Shown one piece after another: positions 16,913 through 25,330 of a DNA stretch of 64,000 bases. The stretch comes from Flavobacterium collinsii (GTDB taxonomy: Bacteria > Bacteroidota > Bacteroidia > Flavobacteriales > Flavobacteriaceae). The notes under the pieces are model-generated. The model searched no databases. It was not told the DNA's origin and saw nothing but the letters and a program-made list of their open reading frames with translations. The DNA lies in assembly GCF_902804485.1 (NCBI RefSeq), contig NZ_CADCST010000061.1:23619-87618 (forward strand), read 5' to 3'. The translations under genes and the position numbers were made by a program. The first letter of the stretch is position 1. Each line of letters opens with the position of its first letter.

Positions 16913-17028
16913 TTCAGTCTCAATATTCAGTCTCAGTATTCAGTCTCAGTATTCAGTCTCAGTGTTCAGTCTCAGTTCACAATTTACATTTCACAGTTTA
17001 CATTTCACAGTTTACATCTCACACTATT
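16913..17028. repeat. Tandem 13-bp (TTCAGTCTCAGTA) and 14-bp arrays
   Basis: Within the 327-base gap after hemL, nearly five copies of the 13-bp unit TTCAGTCTCAGTA run from 16913 to 16975. They are followed by about three copies of a 14-bp unit (TTTCACAGTTTACA) up to about 17028. Units are contiguous with no spacers, so this is not a CRISPR. The rest of the gap is AT-rich and ends with a promoter element at 17122. Confidence 0.75.
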
Positions 17029-17121
17029 CCGTCTCATTTCCACAATTTAAATTCTAAAATAACCAAGTAGTTAATGAAAAGTTAATAAATAGGTTTTAGA
17101 GCGTATATTCAGGATAAAAAT

Positions 17122-17129
17122 TATTTTTG
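17122..17129 (+). promoter_or_regulatory. -7 promoter element TATTTTTG of the metalloprotease gene
   Basis: TATTTTTG matches TAnnTTTG and sits 31 bases before the metalloprotease ATG. No clear -33 element is present. Confidence 0.45.
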
Positions 17130-17159
17130 TTTATTAAATAACCATTAAACCTGCAGTAA

Positions 17160-19634
17160 ATGAAGAAATTTCTCATTTTAACTACAATAGCGGCATTTGT
17201 GCTATTTCCTACTTCTCAATTTGCACAATCAAATAAGAAAAAATCTAAAAAAGACGAATCGGCAGCTGCCCCACCGGAGAAAAAACCGGAGTCAGCAATT
17301 AAAGACTACAGCAAGGTAATCACCAAAGACGCTATCTCTGATGACGGACTTTTTAAAGTGCATAAAGTCGATAAAAAATACTATTTCGAGATTCCGAATA
17401 AATACCTGAACAAAGACATGCTTTTAGTAAGCAGATTGTCAAAACTGCCTTCTAATTTGGGTGGCGGGTATGTAAACGCGGGATCAGAAACCAACGAGCA
17501 ATTAATAGTCTGGCAACGTTTTCAAGATAAAATTCTGATCAAATCAAAATCATACAATGCGGTTGCCAATGATAGTTTGCCGATTAGTATTTCGGTAAAA
17601 TCAAATAATTATGAGCCTACTTTATTTGCTTTTGATATCGTAGCTTTTAGTAAAGATTCTGCAAACACGGTGGTTGATGTTACTAAATTTTACAGTACAG
17701 ATGTTAAGGCGATCAGTGGAATTTCGTCAGAAATGCGCGAAACGTATAAAGTAAAAGGGCTTGACGATTCAAGAAGTTTTATCAATACGATCAAAAGCTT
17801 TCCAATGAATATCGAAGTAATTCAGGATATGACCTATAATGCTTCGAAACCATCGATGCTGGAAGATACAGAATCGATTAGTATTCAAATGAACCAATCG
17901 ATGATTTTGCTGCCGGAAGTACCTATGACACCAAGGCTGGCTGATCCAAGGGTAGGCTGGTTTACGGTAAGCCAGTACGATTATGGAAGCAATGAATTGA
18001 AATCGGATCTTAAAACTTATATTCGTCGTTGGAGATTGGAACCAAAAGATCCTGAAGCGTATGCAAGAGGAGAGTTAGTTGAACCGGTAAAACCTATCGT
18101 TTACTATTTAGACCCTGCTACTCCTGAAAAACTGAGAAAATACATCAAACAAGGGATAGAGGAATGGCAAAAACCTTTTGAAACAGCAGGATTTAAGAAT
18201 GCGATTATTGCAAAAGACGCTCCAACAAAAGCCGAAGATCCTGATTTTAGCCCGGAAGATGTTCGATATTCTGTTGTTCGTTATGTTGCAAGTACTACTC
18301 GAAATGCAGTTGGTCCAAGTGTTTCAGACCCCAGAAGTGGTGAGATTATCGAAAGTGATGTAATCTGGTACCATAATCATTTGCGTTCGTACAGAAACAG
18401 GTATTTGTTAGAAACCGGAGCGGCAAATCCGTCTGCGAGAACTTTGCAGACAAGCGATGAGGAAATGGGAGAAATGATGCGTATGGTAATTGCTCACGAA
18501 GTGGGTCACGCTTTAGGTTTTCCGCATAATATGGGCGCAAGCTGTGCGTATGATGTAGAAAGTTACCGAAATGGTGATTTTACGCAGCAAAACGGAATTT
18601 CGGCTAGTATAATGGACTATGCGAGATACAATTATATTGCACAACCTGGTGATAAAAACATTCGCTTTATTCGAAAAATGGGAGCTTACGATCACTATGC
18701 TTTAAACTGGGGATACAGAGTGATTCCGAATGTGAAATCTCCTGAGGATGAATCGGCTACTTTAGACAAATGGATTTTGGATAAAGCAGGAAATCCGCTG
18801 TACAAATTTGGAAAACAAAGCAGTGCTTTTGATCCTACATCTCAAACAGAAGATATTGGGAATAATTCTATGAAAGCAAGTACTTACGGACTTAAAAATT
18901 TAGAATATGTTGCCGCTCATTTAAACGAATGGACGAGTAATGTAACCAATAGCTATGAAGATCTGGATGAATTGTACAAAGAAATGCTTGACGTTTGGAG
19001 TCGATATGTAGGCCATGTTGTGACTAATGTTGGAGGAGTTTACGAAAATACTAAAAAACCAAATCAGGCAGGAAATGTTTACGAGGTAGTACCGAAAGCA
19101 AAACAGATTGAAGCAATGAACTGGCTACAGACTAACGCTTTTGCTTCACCAACATGGATTGTAAATGTTACAACTTTGAAGAATACTGATTTTGCCGGTT
19201 ATGCGGAAAGATTCAGAAGCTTACAGGTGAGACAGTTGAATAGTTTGCTTAGTATTGGTCGTATTGGCAGATTAGTAGATAATGAAATTGTTGGAGGAGA
19301 TACTTACAAAGCACTGGATTTATTGAGAGATACACGAAAAGGAATCTGGAAAGAAGCAGCAGCACCTGGAAATGTGACTATCTACAGAAGAAATCTGCAA
19401 CGTGGTTTTATTGATCGAATGGGAGCATTAATGACCGAAGAAATTAAGCCATCTGATCGATCAGTGGTATATTATAATGTAAACCAATCTGATGTGAGAG
19501 CTTTGGTACGTGGTGAGTTGAATGCGCTAAGAACGACACTTTTGGCAGCAAAGGCGAGACCTGTAAATGCAGAAACCAAATATCATTATGAGGATTGTAT
19601 TAAGAGAATAGACTTAATTCTTAATCCGAAATAA
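17160..19634 (+). CDS. Secreted zinc-dependent metalloprotease (DUF5117/DUF5118/DUF4953 type)
   Basis: An 824-residue metzincin-like protease with a Sec signal peptide (about residues 1-22, cleaved after SQFA). A Lys/Ala/Pro-rich linker leads to a DUF5118-like segment (about 40-90) and a large beta-rich DUF5117 region (about 100-300). The catalytic zinc site is HEVGHALGFPHN, with His446, Glu447, His450 and His456, the extended HExxHxxGxxH motif. A Met-turn candidate follows in SIMDYARYN. The protein acts in the periplasm or at the cell surface, and its substrate is unknown. It stands alone as a transcription unit. Domain names are from family recall; the active site is read directly. Confidence 0.92.
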   Translation: MKKFLILTTIAAFVLFPTSQFAQSNKKKSKKDESAAAPPEKKPESAIKDYSKVITKDAISDDGLFKVHKVDKKYYFEIPNKYLNKDMLLVSRLSKLPSNLGGGYVNAGSETNEQLIVWQRFQDKILIKSKSYNAVANDSLPISISVKSNNYEPTLFAFDIVAFSKDSANTVVDVTKFYSTDVKAISGISSEMRETYKVKGLDDSRSFINTIKSFPMNIEVIQDMTYNASKPSMLEDTESISIQMNQSMILLPEVPMTPRLADPRVGWFTVSQYDYGSNELKSDLKTYIRRWRLEPKDPEAYARGELVEPVKPIVYYLDPATPEKLRKYIKQGIEEWQKPFETAGFKNAIIAKDAPTKAEDPDFSPEDVRYSVVRYVASTTRNAVGPSVSDPRSGEIIESDVIWYHNHLRSYRNRYLLETGAANPSARTLQTSDEEMGEMMRMVIAHEVGHALGFPHNMGASCAYDVESYRNGDFTQQNGISASIMDYARYNYIAQPGDKNIRFIRKMGAYDHYALNWGYRVIPNVKSPEDESATLDKWILDKAGNPLYKFGKQSSAFDPTSQTEDIGNNSMKASTYGLKNLEYVAAHLNEWTSNVTNSYEDLDELYKEMLDVWSRYVGHVVTNVGGVYENTKKPNQAGNVYEVVPKAKQIEAMNWLQTNAFASPTWIVNVTTLKNTDFAGYAERFRSLQVRQLNSLLSIGRIGRLVDNEIVGGDTYKALDLLRDTRKGIWKEAAAPGNVTIYRRNLQRGFIDRMGALMTEEIKPSDRSVVYYNVNQSDVRALVRGELNALRTTLLAAKARPVNAETKYHYEDCIKRIDLILNPK

Positions 19635-19687
19635 GATTTTATAATAAAAAATAAAAAGCTTTTGAGCCTCTTTTTTTATGAATTAAA

Positions 19688-20131
19688 TTAGTTGTTTGCC
19701 TTTTTGTATTCTTTCATTTTTTCTTTTGCTTTTTCTCTGTTTTCGTCTTTTACAGCCGTCCATTTTTTATACTGGTCGTCATTTAAAATTGATTTCATTT
19801 TTGCATCGTTAGCAGCTTTTTCATCTAGCATTTGTTTTCTAAAAGCAACTTTGTCTTCTGTTGTCAGGGGTGTACCGTTCTCTTTCTTGCTTTTGCGGTC
19901 TTCTTTAAACTTTTCGGCTTTGGCACTTCTGTCTGCTAAAAGCTGTTTTACCTGCGCTTGCTGATTGGCATCTAAATTGAGTTCCGAAGTGAGTTTTTTC
20001 AGCTGCTTTTCATTACGTTGTTCCGGAGTTAGTTTTTCTCTTGGTTCGCGTGAAGGTTTTTGATCTGCTGCCTCTTGTGCAAAACTTGCTATTACAACGA
20101 ATAACAAAGCTGCGATAAGTAATTTCTTCAT
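19688..20131 (-). CDS. Spy/CpxP-like periplasmic helical protein
   Basis: A 147-residue protein with a signal peptide (cleaved after SFA near residue 18) and an all-helical, highly charged mature part. It includes LTPEQRNEKQLKKL and LNLDANQQAQVKQLL, reminiscent of the LTxxQ motif of Spy/CpxP proteins and of DUF4890. Two repeat-like halves can be seen, the second being MKSILNDDQYKKW. It may bind metals or act as a periplasmic chaperone; this is by analogy only. It is convergent with the upstream metalloprotease gene, with 53 bases between them. Confidence 0.72.
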   Translation of the reverse strand: MKKLLIAALLFVVIASFAQEAADQKPSREPREKLTPEQRNEKQLKKLTSELNLDANQQAQVKQLLADRSAKAEKFKEDRKSKKENGTPLTTEDKVAFRKQMLDEKAANDAKMKSILNDDQYKKWTAVKDENREKAKEKMKEYKKANN

Positions 20132-20323
20132 GATGTACGTTTTTTAATTGTTTATATAACTTAGACTTTACTGGATTAAAGAGGTTTAATCTGACAGCCA
20201 GAATTATAGATTATTTAACAAAATTAAATATAAAAGCAGTTTATCTGTTTGGATTTTAATGGGTTAATGGGTTTTGTTCGTTAGTCCATGCTTTTTATCA
20301 TGTTTTTATAAGAAATGGTTTTT

Positions 20324-20331
20324 TAAATTTG
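20324..20331 (+). promoter_or_regulatory. -7 promoter element TAAATTTG of the DUF4274 gene
   Basis: TAAATTTG fits TAnnTTTG and is placed about 46 bases before the ATG of the DUF4274 gene. Confidence 0.4.
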
Positions 20332-20376
20332 TTTAAATATTAGAAATCAGGAACGGTCATTGTCAGAATCAAAAAA

Positions 20377-21300
20377 ATGGAAGAATCATTTAGCAAAAAG
20401 AATAAAAACCGGGTTTTAAAAGCGGTAAACGGAGAGCTGTCCTATCAGAAGTTAACTGCAGCAGAATGGCATCAGTTTGTTCAAAACTGGAATTATGATG
20501 ATGGAATAGTGCCTTTTGAATGGATCGTTAAACAAAAAACGCTTGATAAAGGAACGGCTCTTTGTTTGTATTGGATGCTGCAACCCGATTATTTTTGCAG
20601 GTTTAAAAGTGAAGCCGAAGTCAAGGACGATTTGTATTTTGAACAGTATAAATTGTTGAAAGAAATTGAGCTAAGATATGTTAATAGTTTTTATCAGGAT
20701 GAGAATTTTTCTTTCGATCCGAATAAGGAGTTTTTGGATGAAAATTCCAATGTAGCATGTATTCCGAGTGAAATGTTGCTTAAAACGGTAGGTGTAGTTT
20801 TCGAACGATTGGATATTGAATTTGCTTTTTTAAGAAATCCGAATGAAAAGGAGCTGAAAACAATCGCGAGTAAGATAGCAGATGCTGTAAAGATCATTCA
20901 GATTTCAAATCCGGACTTTGTTTATGATGCTACTGATGCGGCAGTAAATGCGATTGTTGAAAGTGTTGAATACTGGAAAACCAAAGAATTAGGGAAGGTA
21001 AAAATCAATTACCTGTCTTATTTATGGATGGATTGTATGCATAAAAAACATAGTTGGGATTGGATTGTCTGGGATTGGGAAACCGGGAATAATCTAGGAG
21101 TGACCAACACCACAAAAGAATTAACCTGTCTGGCTGATACTATTATCGCTCATACCATAGACGGATTTCAACCTACTTCGATCATCTTTGATTTGTACAA
21201 AGAACTGGAGGGAGTGAATAATTTTTATGATTTAAAAAGAGATCCTTACAGTGGAATCGGATTACTGTTTAGTACCGATCACATGAAATTCAGAGATTAA
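20377..21300 (+). CDS. DUF4274 domain-containing protein
   Basis: A 307-residue cytoplasmic protein without signal or transmembrane segments. The N-terminal part carries the DUF4274 pattern: WHQFVQNWNYDDG, then a segment with TLDKGTALCLYWMLQPDYF around residues 50-70. Such domains are found in small bacterial proteins, some in polymorphic-toxin immunity contexts, but no toxin gene is nearby. The C-terminal 150 residues are not recognised. The gene is monocistronic, between convergent and co-directional neighbours. Confidence 0.65.
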   Translation: MEESFSKKNKNRVLKAVNGELSYQKLTAAEWHQFVQNWNYDDGIVPFEWIVKQKTLDKGTALCLYWMLQPDYFCRFKSEAEVKDDLYFEQYKLLKEIELRYVNSFYQDENFSFDPNKEFLDENSNVACIPSEMLLKTVGVVFERLDIEFAFLRNPNEKELKTIASKIADAVKIIQISNPDFVYDATDAAVNAIVESVEYWKTKELGKVKINYLSYLWMDCMHKKHSWDWIVWDWETGNNLGVTNTTKELTCLADTIIAHTIDGFQPTSIIFDLYKELEGVNNFYDLKRDPYSGIGLLFSTDHMKFRD

Positions 21301-21396
21301 CAAGCGTTGTTTTTTAGGTATAGGAAATTTACTTCTAAATAATTATGTAATTTTAGTGAAAACAAAGGATTAATACTTCAAGAAAAAAGAATCAAG

Positions 21397-22422
21397 ATGA
21401 GTTTAAAGGATACAGTAAATACAAATAAAATAGCTTTTTTTTCAACACAGCCTTACGATAAAACGTTTTTCAATAAATACAATGACGTATTTGGTTTTGA
21501 ATTGGATTTCTTTGAAACGCAATTAAATCCTCAAACCGTTATTTTGATTGAAAATGCTTCGATTGTTTGTGTGTTTGTAAATGATATTATCAATGAATCA
21601 GTATTGAAACAATTGGCTGAAAAAGGAGTGAAGATTATTGCTCTGCGGTGTGCAGGTTTTAATAATGTTGATTTGGATGCGGCCAAAAAGTACAATCTGA
21701 AAGTATGCAGGGTTCCTGCATATTCGCCTCAGGCTGTCGCAGAGCATGCGATGGCAATGATTCTAACACTGAACAGAAAAACACATAAAGCCTACAATAG
21801 AGTTCGGGAACAAAATTTTTCGCTAAACGGATTATTAGGTTTTGACCTGTTTGGGAAGACTATCGGGATTATCGGAACAGGGAATATCGGGAAAGCTTTC
21901 GCTAAGATCGCTCTGGGGTTTGGTTGTAAAGTTCTGGCATATGATATTGTAACAAATACTGAAATGGAAAAAGATGGAGTACAGTTTGTTTCGTTGGAAG
22001 AGATTTTCAAAACCAGCGATATAATCTCATTGCATTGTCCTCTAAACGATCAGACGAAACATGTCATTAATAAAGAATCTATCGCTTTAATGAAGGAAAG
22101 TGTAATGCTTATCAATACAAGCCGTGGAGGATTGATTGAAACAGCCGCTGTTATTGAAGGTTTGAAAGAAGGTAAAATTGGGTATTTAGGAATTGATGTT
22201 TACGAACAGGAAGAAAAACTGTTTTTTAGGGATCTTTCTGCTGATATTATTCAGGACGATGCTATTCAGCGCTTAATGAGTTTCCCAAATGTCTTGGTGA
22301 CGGCGCATCAGGCTTTTTTTACCAATGAAGCCTTAACGCAGATCGCTTTGGTTACCTTTAACAATATAAAGTCTTTACTGACTGACAATGATATTGAAAA
22401 TAAAACCGCTTTGTTGGTTTAA
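21397..22422 (+). CDS. ldhA: D-lactate dehydrogenase / 2-hydroxyacid dehydrogenase
   Basis: An NAD-dependent D-2-hydroxyacid dehydrogenase of 341 residues, most like fermentative D-lactate dehydrogenases. The Rossmann motif is GIIGTGNIGKAFA (residues 157-169). The catalytic set is Arg243 in NTSRGGLIET, a Glu in VYEQEE near residue 270, and His304 in TAHQAFFTNEA. RCAGFNNVDLDAA, at about residue 84, is the N-terminal substrate-binding signature. It would reduce pyruvate to D-lactate with NADH. A hairpin immediately downstream probably ends its transcript. Confidence 0.88.
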   Translation: MSLKDTVNTNKIAFFSTQPYDKTFFNKYNDVFGFELDFFETQLNPQTVILIENASIVCVFVNDIINESVLKQLAEKGVKIIALRCAGFNNVDLDAAKKYNLKVCRVPAYSPQAVAEHAMAMILTLNRKTHKAYNRVREQNFSLNGLLGFDLFGKTIGIIGTGNIGKAFAKIALGFGCKVLAYDIVTNTEMEKDGVQFVSLEEIFKTSDIISLHCPLNDQTKHVINKESIALMKESVMLINTSRGGLIETAAVIEGLKEGKIGYLGIDVYEQEEKLFFRDLSADIIQDDAIQRLMSFPNVLVTAHQAFFTNEALTQIALVTFNNIKSLLTDNDIENKTALLV

Positions 22423-22432
22423 ATTGAATCAC

Positions 22433-22465
22433 AAACGCTACAGTTTTTCAAAACATGTAGCGTTT
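22433..22465 (+). terminator. Hairpin after ldhA
   Basis: A perfect 10-bp inverted repeat (AAACGCTACA / TGTAGCGTTT) begins 11 bases after the ldhA stop. Only a short T run follows, so termination may be partial. Confidence 0.6.
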
Positions 22466-22501
22466 AGAAACGGAATAGTAAAAATTAAAAAAAGAGAAAA
22501 C

Positions 22502-23104
22502 ATGAAAAGAAAAATTTTAATGGCATTTCTAGTTTTAGGAATGATTTCTTGCCAGAATAAAGAAAAAACAGGAGAAGAGAATGTTGTGGAAGCCATTGCA
22601 GCTGACACCATAACAAAAACAGCAACCGGAACAGCGGACGTAAGCGATGCTCCGCACAAAGACGATAAAGCAGTCGAGACCATCAGAAAACAGCTTTTAG
22701 TATTGTTGAAAAAAGATCTGCCAGCCTTGACAGCCGACAACAGATTCTTTTATTACAGTGCTTTTGATTTAAATAATGATAAAAAGGAAGAGTATTTTGT
22801 AGGTTTTTCAAATCCTTATTTTTGTGGAAGCGGAGGCTGCTCAGGATACATTTTGAATAATGACGGAAGTTTGATCAATTCTTTTACCGTAACTGATTTT
22901 CCGATTTATGTAACCACTTCAGTAACTGAAAAATTTTATGATCTAATAGCTGTAAGTGGAGGAAAATTTCATCTTCTAAAACTGAAAAATGGAAAATATC
23001 CTTCAAATCCATCTGTTCAGGAAGTTGTTAAAGAGGAAGCTACAAGAGAAAGTACAACAGTTTTGGATATCGATGGGAAGAAATTGGAGAAGTACTCGTT
23101 TTAA
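22502..23104 (+). CDS. Hypothetical lipoprotein
   Basis: A 200-residue lipoprotein, with lipobox MISC (Cys18) in MKRKILMAFLVLGMISCQ. An open frame extends upstream into ldhA, but the signal peptide fixes the start at ATG 22502. A low-complexity Thr/Ala/Glu segment (about residues 19-55) precedes a domain with SAFDLNNDKKEEYFVGF, a DxNxD-like calcium or repeat loop as in integrin/FG-GAP proteins, and CGSGGCSGYILN. Function is unknown. A strong bidirectional terminator separates it from lysS. Confidence 0.7.
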   Translation: MKRKILMAFLVLGMISCQNKEKTGEENVVEAIAADTITKTATGTADVSDAPHKDDKAVETIRKQLLVLLKKDLPALTADNRFFYYSAFDLNNDKKEEYFVGFSNPYFCGSGGCSGYILNNDGSLINSFTVTDFPIYVTTSVTEKFYDLIAVSGGKFHLLKLKNGKYPSNPSVQEVVKEEATRESTTVLDIDGKKLEKYSF

Positions 23105-23123
23105 TCAAATTGTATTAAATAAT

Positions 23124-23157
23124 AAACGCGACAGGGTTTTAAAAACCTGTCGCGTTT
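23124..23157. terminator. Bidirectional terminator between lipoprotein gene and lysS
   Basis: A 12-bp perfect stem (AAACGCGACAGG / CCTGTCGCGTTT) with an A/T-rich loop lies between two convergent genes, flanked by T runs on either strand. Confidence 0.75.
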
Positions 23158-23217
23158 GAATTATTATAAATCAGTTTTGGAATTTGGATTTTCCAAAATT
23201 TGAATTTTTAAAAAAAA

Positions 23218-24918
23218 CTATCCCACCAATTCCACAAATTTAAACTCACCTTCAACTGCTACTTTAGTCAAACCGTGTTTTGATAAGTTTTTCATAGACG
23301 CATCCCATTTTTTGCCGCTTAAATTTGCAGTAATTTTTAGTTGCTGAAGATCCATTTTATTTTCATTTCCTTTCAATAAATCAACGATAAATTTCTCTTC
23401 GTCAGATAATTCGACAGTCTGTTTTTTCTCCGGACGCATTTGTGGAAACAATAAAACTTCCTGAATCGATGCGTTATTCGTTAAATACATAATCAAACGG
23501 TCCATTCCAATTCCCATTCCGGATGTTGGAGGCATACCGTATTCTAAGGCTCTTAAGAAATCCTCGTCGATAATACCGTTTGCTTCATCATCACCTTTTG
23601 CAGCCAGACGCATTTGATCTTCAAAACGTTCGCGCTGATCAATAGGGTCGTTTAATTCAGAATAAGCATTTGCAATTTCCTTACCACAAACCATTAGTTC
23701 AAAACGTTCTGTTAAGTCTGGATTATCGCGGTGTTCTTTACATAGAGGAGACATTTCTTTCGGATAATCGGTAATGAAAGTAGGCTGAATGTAATTTCCT
23801 TCACATTTTGCACCAAAAATCTCATCAATCAATTTTCCTTTCCCCATTGTTTTGTCAACTTCGATTCCCATTCCTTTTGCAGCTTCAAACAGCTCTTCTT
23901 CTGTTTTTCCTGAGATGTCAAAACCAGTAAAATGTTTGATCGAATCCGTCATAGTAACACGGGCGTAAGGCGCTTTAAAGTTGATTTGGTGTTCTCCAAA
24001 AGTAACTTCACTAGTTCCGTTTACGGCAATAGCACAATGCTCAAGCAGGCCTTCTGCAAATTCCATCATCCAGTTGTAGTCTTTGTAGGCTACATATATT
24101 TCCATTGCTGTAAACTCAGGGTTATGGGTTCTGTCCATTCCTTCATTACGGAAGTTTCTGGAAAACTCATAAACACCTTCAAATCCACCAACAATTAATC
24201 TTTTTAAATACAATTCGTTTGCAATACGCATGTAAAGCGGAATGTCAAGCGAATTATGGTGCGTAATAAAAGGTCTTGCCGAAGCACCACCGGGAATCGA
24301 TTGTAAAACCGGAGTATCAACCTCAAGATATCCTGCATCGTTAAAGTAACCGCGCATAGCGGTAAATAACTTGGTACGTTTAATAAACGTTTCTTTAACC
24401 TGTTGATTCACCGTTAAATCTACATAACGCATTCTGTAGCGTAATTCAGCATCATTAAATGCATCATGTACATTTCCGTCTTCGTCTACTTTAGGTAAAG
24501 GCAACGGACGTAATGTTTTACTCAAAAAAGTAAACCCGCTCACACGAATACATTTCGCTCCAACCTGAGTCGTGAACAATTCTCCTTCGATACCAATAAA
24601 GTCTCCTAAATCGGTTAGTTTTTTAAATACTGTGTTGTATAAAGTTTTATCGTCGCCTTCACACAAAACGTCGCGATTCACGTACAATTGAATACGTCCT
24701 TCACTATCCTGCAATTCAGCGAAACAAGCTTTCCCCTGATCACGAACACTCATCAAACGTCCGGCAACGATCACCTTCTTACCTTCTTCAAATGACTCCT
24801 TTATTTGCTTTGAAGTATGATTTACAGGAAAAAGATTAGCGGGATAAGGATTGATTCCTAGGTTGCGTAAGTTTTGAAGTTTTTCTCTTCGGATGATTTC
24901 TTGTTCTGATAGTGCCAT
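23218..24918 (-). CDS. lysS: Lysine--tRNA ligase (class II)
   Basis: Class II lysyl-tRNA synthetase charges tRNA-Lys. The N-terminal anticodon-binding OB fold is at about residues 50-150 (KKVIVAGRLMSVRDQGKACF). The catalytic domain has motif 2 around RNEGMDRTHNPEFTAMEIY and motif 3 in MPPTSGMGIGMDRLIMYLT. At 566 residues it is about 65 longer than E. coli LysS; the extra part is a C-terminal extension after FPQMRPEKK, containing helices and a strand (LQQLKITANLSGKKW). A TATCTTTG promoter element lies 22 bases upstream. It is monocistronic. Confidence 0.96.
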   Translation of the reverse strand: MALSEQEIIRREKLQNLRNLGINPYPANLFPVNHTSKQIKESFEEGKKVIVAGRLMSVRDQGKACFAELQDSEGRIQLYVNRDVLCEGDDKTLYNTVFKKLTDLGDFIGIEGELFTTQVGAKCIRVSGFTFLSKTLRPLPLPKVDEDGNVHDAFNDAELRYRMRYVDLTVNQQVKETFIKRTKLFTAMRGYFNDAGYLEVDTPVLQSIPGGASARPFITHHNSLDIPLYMRIANELYLKRLIVGGFEGVYEFSRNFRNEGMDRTHNPEFTAMEIYVAYKDYNWMMEFAEGLLEHCAIAVNGTSEVTFGEHQINFKAPYARVTMTDSIKHFTGFDISGKTEEELFEAAKGMGIEVDKTMGKGKLIDEIFGAKCEGNYIQPTFITDYPKEMSPLCKEHRDNPDLTERFELMVCGKEIANAYSELNDPIDQRERFEDQMRLAAKGDDEANGIIDEDFLRALEYGMPPTSGMGIGMDRLIMYLTNNASIQEVLLFPQMRPEKKQTVELSDEEKFIVDLLKGNENKMDLQQLKITANLSGKKWDASMKNLSKHGLTKVAVEGEFKFVELVG

Positions 24919-24940
24919 TTTGTGCTCTTTTTTAAGTGTG

Positions 24941-24948
24941 CAAAGATA
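24941..24948 (-). promoter_or_regulatory. -7 promoter element TATCTTTG of lysS
   Basis: Minus-strand TATCTTTG matches TAnnTTTG, 22 bases before the lysS ATG, implying a very short leader. Confidence 0.55.
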
Positions 24949-25020
24949 AAGAAAAGAATGTAGATTTCAGAATGCTGATTTTAGATTTTTTGAAGCAGTA
25001 ATTTTCGGGTTTTCAGGGTG

Positions 25021-25108
25021 GTTTTGTCCCGCTATCCACTTGTATCTTTTTTGCAGAAAAAGCAAAAAAAGGATACCGCTGCTATCGGGGCTAGAGTAGA
25101 CGTTTTTG
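25021..25108. repeat. REP-like inverted repeat element
   Basis: The stretch contains GTATCTTTTTTGC and, after a 5-base loop, GCAAAAAAAGGATAC, which pair over most positions, flanked by CCCG and CGGG ends. The phrase GCTGCTATCGGGGCTAG is one I associate with dispersed repeats in Flavobacterium genomes. A second small hairpin (ACGTTTTT / AAAAACGT) follows directly. Confidence 0.55.
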
Positions 25109-25146
25109 TTTTCAAAAAACGTTTGAGTTGAAAAGCTGATCGAGCT

Positions 25147-25276
25147 GTTCTTAGAAAATCATCGAAGATGATTTTCTAAGAACCTAAGAACCTAAGAACC
25201 TAAGAACCTAAGAACCTAAGAACCTAAGAACCTAAGAACCTAAGAACCTAAGAACCTAAGAACCTAAGAACCTAAC
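25147..25276. repeat. 17-bp perfect hairpin running into a 12-copy octamer array
   Basis: A perfect 17-bp inverted repeat (arms GTTCTTAGAAAATCATC and its complement, 3-base loop) spans 25147-25183. Its 3' arm ends in CTAAGAAC, and from there the octamer AACCTAAG is repeated 11 times exactly plus one variant copy (AACCTAAC) up to 25276. The array lies directly upstream of the promoter of the next lipoprotein gene. Together with the preceding element it fills the 412-base gap between lysS and that gene. Confidence 0.85.
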
Positions 25277-25305
25277 AAAACGATTAAACAATTCACCAAA
25301 CTTCG

Positions 25306-25313
25306 TATCTTTG
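25306..25313 (+). promoter_or_regulatory. -7 promoter element TATCTTTG of the lipoprotein-lipB operon
   Basis: TATCTTTG matches TAnnTTTG and lies 17 bases before the lipoprotein ATG, just after the octamer array. The array therefore occupies the region where the -33 element and upstream contacts would be. Confidence 0.55.
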
Positions 25314-25330
25314 AGAAAAAATTAACCACG

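Noticed and set aside
16913..17028. Tandem repeats as a CRISPR array
   Set aside because: Units are 13-14 bases and contiguous, with no unique spacers and no cas genes nearby.
24919..25330. Riboswitch upstream of the lipoprotein-lipB operon
   Set aside because: The structures seen are repeats with perfect or tandem character and lie upstream of the promoter element, so they are not in the transcript leader.
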